This document shows positions 1 through 9,279 of a DNA stretch of 64,000 nucleotides, piece after piece (within the stretch, counting starts at the first letter, position 1; every line of letters begins with the position of its first letter). Position numbers and translations under genes: made by a program. A model generated the notes under the pieces. It saw only the letters and a program-made list of their open reading frames with translations. It was not told the origin of the DNA and searched no databases. Origin of the DNA: Epiperipatus broadwayi (taxonomy: Eukaryota > Onychophora > Udeonychophora > Euonychophora > Peripatidae); the NCBI GenBank assembly GCA_028023455.1, contig JAQFVV010000324.1:124001-188000 (forward strand), in the 5' to 3' direction.

Positions 1-1010
1 AGAGTTTTGGCTACAGAAACTATCTGAGTTGGGTGATGATGAGAATGGAAATGTAAATATCTGTCTGTGTGTGTATCCTTTCTGTAAATAGAAAAAGATA
101 AACTATTTGGTGTTCTGGTGACTAGAACATCAAGAAAAGGGAGTTTTCCATCAGACTCTGTCTCCATTGTAAATTTAATATGAGGATGCATATTATTTAA
201 ATGTAAGAAAAAATCATCTAATGTATTTTTTCCATGTTGCCATATGACAAAAGTGTCATCTATGTATCTGAGCCAAATGAGAGGTTTTAAAGATGATGAT
301 TCTAAAGCACGAGTTTCTATATATTCCATGAATAAATCAGCTATTACTCCTGAGATAGGTGAGCCCATAGGAGTACCAAAAACTTGTCTGTAATGCTGTC
401 CATTGTATACAAAATATGTATTTAAGAGACAATGTTTAATCAAAGCAATAATATGGTCTGGTAAATTGCAACGTTGTGAGATTATATTTAAAGCTTCATC
501 AATTGGAATGTTTGTAAACAAAGACACGACATCAAAACTGACCAGAATGTCACTAGCATTAATTTTTTAAACTTTTTAAAACAGAAATAAAATGAAGAGA
601 GTTTTTAATATATGATTTAATAGATGGGATTGTAGGTTTAATGAAATCCGATAAGTATCTAGCTAAAATATGAGTTGGAGAACCTATTGCACTTACTATT
701 GGACGAAGAGGGGTATCTGGTTTGTGAATTTTTGGAAGTCCATAAAATTTTGGACAGACACAAGATTTTTCACGAGGGATTATTTTATTTTTTATCTCTG
801 TTTCAATAGGTGATTTATTAATAATAGCTTTTGTTGTTTTTTCCAAATATGTAGTATGATCTCTTTTTGATAGTTTATAAGTTTTATCACTAAGCAGATC
901 TAAAATTTTATTATGGTAAATGTCACGATCCATTACAACTGTGGCATTACCTTTATCAGCTGGAAGTACAACAATTGATTTGTCCGATTTTATATTATTT
1001 AATGCTTGTC
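1..1010 (-). pseudogene. Inverted partial copy of the PLE reverse transcriptase
   Basis: Read on the minus strand, this repeats the RT part of the adjacent PLE, from the ADKG block through the YIDD motif to beyond the LPFLDV block, and is cut by the window edge before the endonuclease. One additional T near 555-560 shifts the frame after the first third, so the copy cannot encode a continuous RT. Apart from that it looks almost identical to the right-hand arm, which is unusual for an old inverted duplication. Confidence 0.8.
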
Positions 1011-2686
1011 TTCCTAAAAATAATTTTTCAAAGAAAGAAAGACAAGCATTAAATAATATAAAATCGGACAAATCAATTGTTGTACTTCCAGCTGATAAAG
1101 GTAATGCCACAGTTGTAATGGATCGTGACATTTACCATAATAAAATTTTAGATCTGCTTAGTGATAAAACTTATAAACTATCAAAAAGAGATCATACTAC
1201 ATATTTGGAAAAAACAACAAAAGCTATTATTAATAAATCACCTATTGAAACAGAGATAAAAAATAAAATAATCCCTCGTGAAAAATCTTGTGTCTGTCCA
1301 AAATTTTATGGACTTCCAAAAATTCACAAACCAGATACCCCTCTTCGTCCAATAGTAAGTGCAATAGGTTCTCCAACTCATATTTTAGCTAGATACTTAT
1401 CGGATTTCATTAAACCTACAATCCCATCTATTAAATCATATATTAAAAACTCTCTTCATTTTATTTCTGTTTTAAAAAGTTTAAAAATTAATGCTAGTGA
1501 CATTCTGGTCAGTTTTGATGTCGTGTCTTTGTTTACAAACATTCCAATTGATGAAGCTTTAAATATAATCTCACAACGTTGCAATTTACCAGACCATATT
1601 ATTGCTTTGATTAAACATTGTCTCTTAAATACATATTTTGTATACAATGGACAGCATTACAGACAAGTTTTTGGTACTCCTATGGGCTCACCTATCTCAG
1701 GAGTAATAGCTGATTTATTCATGGAATATATAGAAACTCGTGCTTTAGAATCATCATCTTTAAAACCTCTCATTTGGCTCAGATACATAGATGACACTTT
1801 TGTCATATGGCAACATGGAAAAAATAAATTAGATGATTTTTTCTTACATTTAAATAATATGCATCCTCATATTAAATTTACAATGGAGACAGAGTCTGAT
1901 GGAAAACTCCCTTTTCTTGATGTTCTAGTCACCAGAACACCAAATAGTTTATCTTTTTCTATTTACAGAAAGGATACACACACAGACAGATATTTACATT
2001 TCCATTCTCATCATCACCCAACTCAGATAGTTTCTGTAGCCAAAACTCTTTTAAATAGAGCAATTAACCTTTCAGATGACACACATCTGAAAGAAGAAAT
2101 AAATCATATTAATAGTGTTTTATTAGCAAATAGTTATAATTACAAATTTATAAAAAAAGCCTTATTTCAAGCCCAAAATAGACAAAATAGGAAACAAAAA
2201 GATGATAAGTCAGCTATTAGGATTTGTGTTCCATATGTAAAAGGAACTACAGACAGTATCGGACGTATATTAAAACGCTATAATATAGATACAGCATTTT
2301 CTGCTCATCAAAAGATCAGCAATATAATAACCAAGCCTAAGGATTCAATCCCTCTTGAATCTCATGGTGTCTATCAAATCTCATGTAAAAATTGTAAAGC
2401 TTCTTACATAGGTATGAGTAATCGTCGCATCAGTGTTAGGAGAGATGAGCATGCTAATGCAGTTAAACAACACTCATCATCATCAGCACTCTCACTCCAT
2501 ACTATAGATTCAGGTCATAAAATAGATTTTTCTAGTACCAGGATCATATCCAGATGTGATAATCTCTACCAATGCAAAATCAGAGAAGCCATTGAGATAC
2601 TTAAAAGGCCAGATTGTATCAATAAGCGAGATGATACGTGCAAACTTCCTCCTATTTGGAAAGATTTCTTTAAAAAACATTCTTAA
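920..2686 (+). CDS. Penelope-like reverse transcriptase with GIY-YIG endonuclease (N-terminally truncated)
   Basis: This 588-codon frame encodes a PLE polyprotein, which copies RNA into DNA at a nick made by its own endonuclease. Visible in order are ADKGNATVVMD (from about residue 58), the LPKIHKP block, RT motif A (SFDVVSLFTNIP, about 197-208), motif B (GTPMGSPISG, about 251-260), the catalytic YIDD at 289-292, LPFLDV, and a C-terminal GIY-YIG domain with GVYQISC (about 483), YIG (about 496) and the R and E residues of RRDEH. The paired CKNC cysteines typical of PLE endonucleases are present. The first about 35 codons read through the inverted junction and are not native; true PLE sequence starts near 1011, so the normal N-terminus is missing. 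RT and endonuclease are otherwise uninterrupted and may be functional. It could supply enzymes for the hammerhead repeats elsewhere in the window (inference). Confidence 0.9.
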   Translation: MSRSITTVALPLSAGSTTIDLSDFILFNACLPKNNFSKKERQALNNIKSDKSIVVLPADKGNATVVMDRDIYHNKILDLLSDKTYKLSKRDHTTYLEKTTKAIINKSPIETEIKNKIIPREKSCVCPKFYGLPKIHKPDTPLRPIVSAIGSPTHILARYLSDFIKPTIPSIKSYIKNSLHFISVLKSLKINASDILVSFDVVSLFTNIPIDEALNIISQRCNLPDHIIALIKHCLLNTYFVYNGQHYRQVFGTPMGSPISGVIADLFMEYIETRALESSSLKPLIWLRYIDDTFVIWQHGKNKLDDFFLHLNNMHPHIKFTMETESDGKLPFLDVLVTRTPNSLSFSIYRKDTHTDRYLHFHSHHHPTQIVSVAKTLLNRAINLSDDTHLKEEINHINSVLLANSYNYKFIKKALFQAQNRQNRKQKDDKSAIRICVPYVKGTTDSIGRILKRYNIDTAFSAHQKISNIITKPKDSIPLESHGVYQISCKNCKASYIGMSNRRISVRRDEHANAVKQHSSSSALSLHTIDSGHKIDFSSTRIISRCDNLYQCKIREAIEILKRPDCINKRDDTCKLPPIWKDFFKKHS

Positions 2687-2794
2687 ATTTAACATTTTTG
2701 CTATTGGTGGGATTTTTAATGTTTTATTCAAACCAGTGATTGTAGCGCCTCTACAACCGTCTTTCTACCTTTTTATAACTCTGTGGATGGCTTG

Positions 2795-2820
2795 TGTGAT
2801 CAAGTCGAAACGTCAGTAAA
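2795..2820 (+). other. Hammerhead-like GAAAC-GTC remnant at the PLE 3' end
   Basis: The non-coding tail of the PLE contains GAAACGTC at 2807-2814, the form expected for GAA of a hammerhead core, a very short helix III and the GUC cleavage triplet. PLE terminal repeats are known to carry such ribozymes. The upstream core here reads GTGATCA rather than CTGATGA and I cannot draw helices I and II, so this is at best a decayed ribozyme. A matching GACGTTTC (opposite strand) occurs at 3001-3008 and shares the following CAGTA bases. Confidence 0.3.
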
Positions 2821-2900
2821 TTGATATTAAAAGTTTTTTAACACGGATGAACCCGCAAAATATGTATTTTATATATTTAACCCGTGCAAATCTTCGTTTT

Positions 2901-2903
<3 letters not shown>

Positions 2904-2951
<48 letters not shown>
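2904..2951. repeat. TA dinucleotide microsatellite
   Basis: An uninterrupted run of alternating T and A immediately downstream of the PLE tail. Confidence 0.95.
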
Positions 2952-2952
<1 letters not shown>

Positions 2953-2959
2953 CAACTAA

Positions 2960-3860
2960 AACATTGACATTTACTTTTCAAATTTTAAAAATTATCTACT
3001 GACGTTTCAGTACTCATGGCTAACATTCAAAAAATATTAAATAAAAGACATTGTACTATTAGTTAAAATTGTCTTTGTCTTAGATGAATACTATTGGAAT
3101 TCTAGTTAAAAGCATGATTTGAATTAGTCATAAATGACATTTATTTTTCATTTTCAGTGATTTTATCTTCCCTCATTACTCTCATATTTTTATAAATTAC
3201 AGAATGTATTTAATGTTTTGAATGCAACATATCAAAACTTTGGTTTAATAATTAATGTTCAAAAAATTATTTATAATGAAGTAGTAAAAAAGAAATCAGC
3301 AGATTTTAACTTGGATGGTAATTAACCCGAGAATGTAAACCAGTTTAAATAAATATTTTAGTAGTTTTATATGTGGAAAGAGGGAAGACTGCAACATGCT
3401 GCTGCTGCTTTTAACAAGTTAAAAAACAGAGTATTTCATCTCATGAAAATAATTACTGCAACTAAGTTAGCTGTACATAAAAATGTTATTTTATCTAATT
3501 TATTATACAGAAAAAAAACCTTGATTATCCTATAAGGGCAATATAAATGCATTTAGAAGTTTCATTTAAGGATACTCAGTAAAATTTAAAAGTATAATAG
3601 CAAGATCATAACACCAATCAATGTTCTTTATTATGCTGAATTTGATACTACAAACCCTACTATTATAAAATCACACTTTGTTAGATTAGATATGTAAAAT
3701 GAATGAACAATGCTATGCTACATAAAAGGATGTTTTATGGTTAACTTGATCATGGTTTTCATGGGAGAGGTAGTTTTTATTTACATTATAAGAATTATCT
3801 TAAGGACATTCTAAAGAAGTGCATTATCAAATGTCTCCATAGGATAGATATGGTCTAAAA
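2960..3860. other. AT-rich spacer, no gene seen
   Basis: No convincing frame. A block around 3360-3480 (GCTGCTGCTTTTAACAAG and flanks) is related in inverted orientation to sequence near 23280-23400, so it belongs to an old interspersed repeat. Confidence 0.5.
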
Positions 3861-3914
3861 TTATATATAGAGCTCAGAAAATAAGCTCTTAACAAGTTTT
3901 GAGAATATCCCTAA

Positions 3915-3955
3915 TCCCAGACCGGTTTCTGCTACTGATGTCATCAGTGAAGTGC
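3915..3955 (-). ncRNA. Hammerhead-like motif C1
   Basis: Minus-strand reading: CTGATGA (complement of 3941-3947), an 11-nt helix II region ending AGCA, GAAAC, then CGGTC, so helix III would be AC pairing GU over a CG loop and cleavage would follow C (complement of 3920). Helix I starts TTCA against TGGG (four pairs, two of them G-U). Helix II pairs poorly. Core bases are correct; the fold is weak. Confidence 0.4.
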
Positions 3956-4322
3956 TAGGATATTTAAGCATTAGATTAAAAATACCAGGACAAACCCAGT
4001 ACTTTATCTAATGTATAACTATTAAGTAGAAAATATGAAAATTTCAGACATTCATATGTCTTCCAATCCAGTTATCTAACTTAAATAGCCATATGTTCCA
4101 GTTATCTAACTTAAATAGCCATATGGGACTGAACTAAATTCAGATACACCATATATTAATAGCTTTAGCAATATAAAATCACCATAGCCTTAATAGCAAA
4201 AAATAAAATTACAAAAAATCAAGTCAGATATTACATGACCTAATTTAATAAGTTTGTATTTACAAATGTTATATATAGAGCTCGCAAAATAAGCTTTTAA
4301 CAAGCTTTGAGAATATCCCCAG

Positions 4323-4362
4323 CCCCAGACCGGTTTCTGCTACTGGCGTCGTCAGTCTATGT
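4323..4362 (-). ncRNA. Hammerhead-like motif C2
   Basis: Minus-strand reading: CTGACGA (complement of 4349-4355), helix II GC-CAGTA-GC flanked by one C-A mismatch, GAAAC, CGGTC and TGGGG. Core and helix III match C1 and family A. Only the first pair of helix I forms because the 5' flank is unrelated to C1, so the ribozyme is probably inactive. Confidence 0.4.
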
Positions 4363-4662
4363 AGAACATTTGTAAATAGAAGCTTATTAAATTAGATCAT
4401 GTGACATATGACTTGATTTTTTTTGTAATGGTGTTAAAGTATTTCAGAAAGAAAAGTTTTCTGCAAAGAAATTAAAAGATAACATTGTAAAATATTTAGT
4501 AAACAGAAAAACGAATGAACATGCTTTATATGTGGATCTATTTATGGGTTCACAAATTAATTTGTGTAGTCCTTACAAAATCAATTTCTAGGGTAATTTT
4601 TAATCTTCCCCTCTTTTTCTTTTTTTGGAGTTAGAATGATCCTACTCCTTTATAAATGATTG

Positions 4663-4774
<112 letters not shown>

Positions 4775-4779
4775 GTTTT

Positions 4780-5056
4780 TATTATTATACATAAATGAAT
4801 TTTTTTTATTATATTAAAAATTATTCTGTTTATTTTAAACTTAGATTCTAAATTTAATAATGATCAAATTACTTTTTTATACAAGTGAAGCTTTATCTTT
4901 ATTATTATTTATTGATCTTTATCTGTTCATGATTCATTTATCTAATATTTTAAATTTTATAATTAACACGTTAATTAAAAACACTGAGAAAAAAGTGTTT
5001 GCTAAAAATTCAGCATTTACAAAATAAATTTGTTAGTATATATCAATGAATACAAC
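4780..5056. other. AT-rich spacer, no gene seen
   Basis: Low-complexity A/T sequence with frequent stops in all frames; nothing recognised. Confidence 0.5.
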
Positions 5057-5173
5057 AAAATAGTCAAGCAGTGGTGGTCGAGAAGTCAGCGACAGCTGCT
5101 TTACAAACAGTTGTCCCGGGTTAGCGGGTTCGCATCCCGGCTGATGCTATGACACATGAGGAAAAAAAATAGT
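5057..5173 (+). mobile_element. tRNA-derived mini-SINE
   Basis: A tRNA-like segment at 5068-5148 has an anticodon arm like tRNA-Val(UAC) (CTGCTTTACAAACAG), a good T arm (CGGG TTCGCAT CCCG) and a B-box GGTTCGCATCC. An extra run of about 8 bases before the T arm means it is not a working tRNA. It is followed by TGACACATG and an A-rich run. AAAATAGT at 5057-5064 and 5166-5173 may be the target duplication. The 5' AAGCA-TGG start and the TGACA-ATG tail resemble the two tRNA-Gly-like insertions near 51.1 and 55.1 kb, suggesting one SINE superfamily transcribed by RNA polymerase III. Confidence 0.55.
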
Positions 5174-6040
5174 ATGTAGTATTTAAAAATTATGTGTGGC
5201 TTAGGTTTAACTGAAAAAATCTGGATATGTCAAAATGCATCTTAGGAGTCACTAACATATTTTTTCAATGTTTAAAATATAAAAATATATTTTATTTATA
5301 ATATCAAGAATATATTTATATCAGTGCACGCAGAAAACATTAATTTGTGACACCGTGAAGAATGAATTTATTTCCATTTAGATTTTACAATTATGATTTC
5401 ACTTCCTTTTAATAATGATTATTTATAAAAAGTAACTGCAATATTGTTTGAATAAAATACACATAAATTTATATAAAAGTAATATTACAGTTATTTTTAG
5501 TCATAAATTTAAGAGTTGTCTGCAGTCATTTGCTCCATCGCCGATAGAATAGCAAAGCAACACATTCCTTGCATAATTTAAAATGCTAATTTTTTACAAG
5601 AAATGTCCTGCTTAAATTTTTCAGCTTTTTAAAATTCATAACTGAATAAGATTTTCTAATTTTTGAAGACGTGATAAATGGAAACAGACATATAAAAAAT
5701 GTTTATTGAACCATGAAACATCACATGCCTCTGTGAAAAACGTTTATAGTACAATAATTTTGACTTGATTTTGCAGTGTATATAGAATTGTATAAAAAGT
5801 AATTGCTAGAATTAAATTAATTTCATTAATTAATAGTTGAATTAAAACTGATTTAGTGTAAAAATATAGGTAAATAATATTAATAGTAAAAATTGGGATA
5901 GAAGACTATAATAGTCATATGCTGACCTAGATATAGAATTTTAAAGGAAGATATATCATAAATCAGATCTTCAGTTCCAACCGCTTTATTAGAACTTGAA
6001 AATAGAATAACCTAATCTCCCTAACAGTTGCCACTAAACA
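5174..6040. other. AT-rich spacer, no gene seen
   Basis: No credible frame, RNA gene or repeat boundary. Short A/T-rich words dominate. Confidence 0.5.
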
Positions 6041-6310
6041 TCACATGAACACCATTTCTTATGCCTGTTCATAATTGTTGTTAAAACAGGTAAAACTCTC
6101 CATACAGTAGTGCCACTCAGTGAAAGCCAGAGTAATCAATGGATGATAGGCACTAGATAGGGATTTTATGCACAAGCCTTCTGGCATCCATTGATTACTC
6201 TGGCTTGCACTGAGTGGCACTACTCTATGGAGAGTTTTTCCTGTTTTAACAACGGTTATGAGCAAGAGTAAGAAATGGTGATCATGTGATGTTTAGTGGT
6301 TTAACACCAA
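6040..6310. repeat. Family A foldback repeat
   Basis: Inverted arms of about 110 bp. The left arm contains CTCCATACAGTAGTGCCACT and the right arm its near complement, closed by a spacer with GGCACTAGATAGGGATTTTA. Both ends carry a CATCACATGA-like sequence (the complement of TGATCATGTGATG at the right). The arms correspond to the part of family A downstream of the hammerhead; the ribozyme itself is absent here. Confidence 0.7.
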
Positions 6311-6479
6311 TCCTGCCTAATAGAATAGTGGTGGCTATAGTTATTAAAAAACCAAAGACATCAAAATGTATGGGTACTAAACTGAGTTCAGACCTATATG
6401 ACTATATTAGCTAATGATCTTGGATTGAAAATATTGTGTTTTCAATTTTAGACTCATAGTTTTGTAGTTAAGTAGAGAT

Positions 6480-6720
6480 AAATGGTGACTGCTGGAGAAT
6501 TGCATTAGGCCCTAAGATCTATGTGCAGTGCTCTCAGATCTAAAGCTCCTCACTGACAAAAGCCACAAGCTAGAAACTAGTCTGGGGATAATGGATGAGT
6601 ATGCCCTAGATAGGGATTTTATGCACAAGCCTTCTGACATCCATTGATTACTCTGCCTTGCACTGAGTGGCACTACTGTATGGAGAATTTTGCCTGTTTT
6701 AACTCCCTAACAGTTGCTGA
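6480..6720 (+). repeat. Family A repeat with degenerate hammerhead A1
   Basis: Homologous to 30880-31110: TGGTGACTGCTGGAG, the CTAAGATCT box, then a hammerhead-like stretch at 6547-6589 reading CTGACAA, AGCCACAAGCT, GAAAC, TAGTC, TGGGGA. G8 of the core (CTGANGA) is A here, which should abolish cleavage. The downstream GTATGCCCTAGATAGGGATT and CTCTGCCTTGCACTGAGTGG text is shared with the other copies. Confidence 0.65.
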
Positions 6721-8000
6721 AAGTCGTAGAAAAAAATGGGTACTCATTTGCTAAGAGCAAAAATGTATTTGGTGGAATTAATTATCATTATATTTGTCTC
6801 ATTTGGTTAAGATTCAGTTTATGTTTTAATACTGAACATTAAGCTATCAGTGAAGAAAGATTATTATACATTAATTAGGTCTATCTCAATAATGGCAGCA
6901 AAAATACTATACATTATAAAGTTTTAATAGTAAATATCTTCAAAAATGAATATTTAAAATTTGTATAAGTAATAAAAAACTTTGTAATAGTAAAAAAAAA
7001 ATTCATTGTTTCACATCTCAGATGTAATGGAGTTATGAGGTGTATTATTTTTTTGGTCAAAGCTAAAATCTGAATTCAGGGAGATTGAGTTCTTTAATGT
7101 CAATATTTGCAATAAGGTTATTATAAATGAAGATTATGACAAAATAACTTCCTATTTAAGTCTGATTTAATATTTGGAAGAACTAGGCTGTGAAGTTTAG
7201 CTCATAATTTTATCAGGTTCGATCAAGAGTTTTAGAATTTTTAATCTTGGTTCAATTTCTGAGAATGTTGTTTAGAGAAGTTTTTGTATCAGAGTGGTGT
7301 TGAATGATCTAAGTATTTCAATAGATATTATCAACAGATTTTGCTTTGTAATAGTATTTTTTATTACATTAATTAACTTCATTTTTTTTTACTCATCATT
7401 TTCAAATATCACATTAGTGCTACCTGAATAATTTTGTAAATCAGTCAGACAGTTGAACCATTGATTGTAATTAACTGTAATTAATAGAAACTCAGTAATT
7501 TGAATTATGTTTGCATCATCAGTCTGTTGTGGGATCCTGTTGTTCATGGCTTGTGGTTTATAATATTAGGATTCACATTTGTAATTAGATAATCATTATT
7601 ACTGATAGATATTTGAATTGATATAGAATTATTAGATATCTAATTGGAGAATTGGTGGAAATTATACATTTTCAAACATTAATCATTATATTATCTGGTG
7701 GATTAATTGACCAGGTGTCTTCTTTATTTGCAGTGAAAGCATTTACTTAATAGGAATTTGAAAGTGATAATTAAAGGGACTATTCGATGGCTTATAATGT
7801 TTGTATATCCATAACTTGAATGTTCTTTAATAGAATAATGTAAATATTAGTGATGCAGTTGTTTTCATATAGGTAATTAAAAGATATGATTTTTTCCTAT
7901 AATTTTCACCAATGATTTTAAATCAATTGTTGTGAAATTAAATTGACAATTTTTTATCTGTCTTATGAGATTGATTGGTTTGGAAATAAAAAAATATTTT
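6721..8000. other. AT-rich stretch, possibly degraded retroelement
   Basis: No clear gene. A minus-strand frame without stops covers only about 45 codons near 7400-7540 and matches nothing I recognise. Because a broken PLE-type RT begins just beyond 8229 on the same strand, this may be its eroded downstream part. Confidence 0.3.
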
Positions 8001-8228
8001 TGATATAAGTTGTCCAGGCACATTTTACGATTCAAGAATCTAATATCTATTGTTAATATTCTCCAGTTCTTTTCAAGTTTGTCTCCATAATTTTTTTATC
8101 CACATGAAACTTTATTGTAAAAATATTAGTATCTGTAACTGACAAAATTGGATTTATTAGTATTAATTTTGTTAAAAAAAATTTTAATACTAGATTAGGA
8201 ATTGTGCTGTTAAACAATACAAATACCA

Positions 8229-8665
8229 CTATTCATTTTTACAGTTAATTACATTTTTTAAAAAAAACTTTATTAACTTTATATATATATGATTATAATT
8301 GTAGCCAACATTTAACAGTTCATTCGAATATATTTCAATATTTTTGTCTTTATCTGATGAATATTTGCAAAGACTATTATTTCTAAATAAGAAAGATTTC
8401 AAACCTGCCATTTTATGTGATATTAGCAATCTTGATTTATATGGAATATAACCTCTTTTTACTATTGATTTAATGGTCATACAGTAATCCAACATACATT
8501 GATTTCTAGTTATTTTAAGATCAAGAAAGTGAACGCACATTAAATTTTCATCTGTTTTTATCCATTTAAAACCATTTAATAAATTATTTAATTCTTTAAA
8601 CAACTCTTTAATTGTATTTGGCCTGCCATATAAAAAGCATCATCAACATATTGATAATATACAGT
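8229..8665 (-). pseudogene. Second Penelope-like RT fragment with YVDD
   Basis: On the minus strand 8665-8600 encodes QYVDDAFYMAG, the catalytic RT motif C. After a frameshift, 8603-8229 encodes 124 residues with FLDLKITRN, a Y-x-S-R-LLISHK stretch, IEIYSNELLNVGYN and a basic C-terminus. The order (xYVDD, FLDL, Lys-rich finger, the ExxxxxxELLNxGYN block) is that of the C-terminal half of a PLE RT, as in the intact element at 1-2.7 kb, but the sequence is clearly a different lineage. The N-terminal half is cut off near 8665, where family B repeat sequence starts. Confidence 0.6.
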
Positions 8666-8669
8666 CTTT

Positions 8670-9270
8670 ACACCACTCCACTCCACAACTCTTCAACTGT
8701 CCATTTCATTGAAAATCTGATGATGGAATACTCAAAGCCCACCTTAGTGCCAACTTTCTCATTCTACTCATGTTGACTACAAGTCACTCTGATCCCTCAT
8801 GTACAGGACATAATCCTTTTACATACATATATGAGGGATGGGCAGACCTTAAAGCATTTTATTTTGAAATATGATTTTTTTTTATACTGTAAAGGCTTTT
8901 TCATACCTGCACTTATATATGTAATATATAGAGGTTTGAACTCGGACTTTCACACAATCCTTAACCATCCATGCTATCTCATACCACTGATACAATTGAT
9001 CACACACATGTCAAAAAGATAAATAATCATCAATATACATATTTTGTGCTAATCCAGCACTCATCAGTTGGTCCAGATTATCATCTCAACATATATACAA
9101 GCAAAGCTCAGCTTATATTAAAGGTGCTGGTTTAGCAAGAAATATGTATATTGTTGATTATTTATCTTTTCAACATGTGTATGAGCAAGTGTATTATTGG
9201 TATTAGATAGCATGGATGGTTGAGGGTCATGTAAAAATCTGAGTTCAAACCCTCTATATTTACATTAATA
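8670..9270. repeat. Family B repeats, partly palindromic
   Basis: Contains family B text also seen at 16.9-18.0 and 26.1-26.3 kb (CATTGAAAATCTGATGATGG, GATGGGCAG, ACACATGT next to AGATAAATAATCA). Bases about 8925-9060 are inverted against about 9122-9265. A degenerate hammerhead lies between at 9032-9072 (minus): CTGATGA (complement of 9061-9067) and helix II GTGCTGGATTAGCAC are good, but the GAAA core reads AAAA. A right-arm partner near 9120-9160 has AGCAAGAAATATG but lacks the CTGATGA half. Confidence 0.65.
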
Positions 9271-9279
9271 AAACAAAAA

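Larger units (their letters stand above)
1..2900 (+). mobile_element. Penelope-like retroelement with head-to-head inverted copy
   Basis: Bases 1-1010 are a near-perfect reverse complement of 1041-2049 (position i pairs with about 2050-i), joined by a spacer of about 30 bp at 1011-1040. The right half continues through a full RT and GIY-YIG endonuclease frame to a stop at 2686, followed by an AT-rich tail to about 2900. PLEs are known for 5'-truncated copies and inverted joined copies, so the layout fits a PLE insertion. The left copy runs off the window edge. The only clear difference between the arms is one extra T in a T run near 555-560, implying recent formation or gene conversion. The 3' end near 2900 is approximate because a TA microsatellite obscures it. 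Confidence 0.85.
3860..4430 (-). repeat. Family C hammerhead-bearing repeat, tandem pair
   Basis: Two related blocks (3862-3955 and 4270-4356) share TATATAGAGCTC, then AACAAG and TTTTGAGAATATCCC-type text, then an HHR-like core on the minus strand. The equivalent cleavage positions (3920 and 4328) are 408 bp apart in the same orientation. Flanks of the second block form an inverted repeat (about 4224-4268 against 4368-4424). Inside the unit a segment of about 30 bp is duplicated (4068-4096 and 4098-4126). The order resembles retrozymes, non-autonomous retroelements in which paired hammerheads release a unit-length RNA. Confidence 0.5.

Noticed and set aside
1456-1647. Minus-strand frame inside the PLE
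   Set aside because: Antisense shadow of the RT reading frame, no domain.
3001-3040. Full hammerhead on the minus strand at GACGTTTC
   Set aside because: GAAACGTC is present, but the upstream strand reads CCATGAGTACT without the CTGATGA order, so no complete core.
8700-8740. CTGATGATGGAAT near 8720 as another hammerhead
   Set aside because: CTGATGA is present, but no GAAA follows at helix II distance and no flanking helix I; chance match inside family B.
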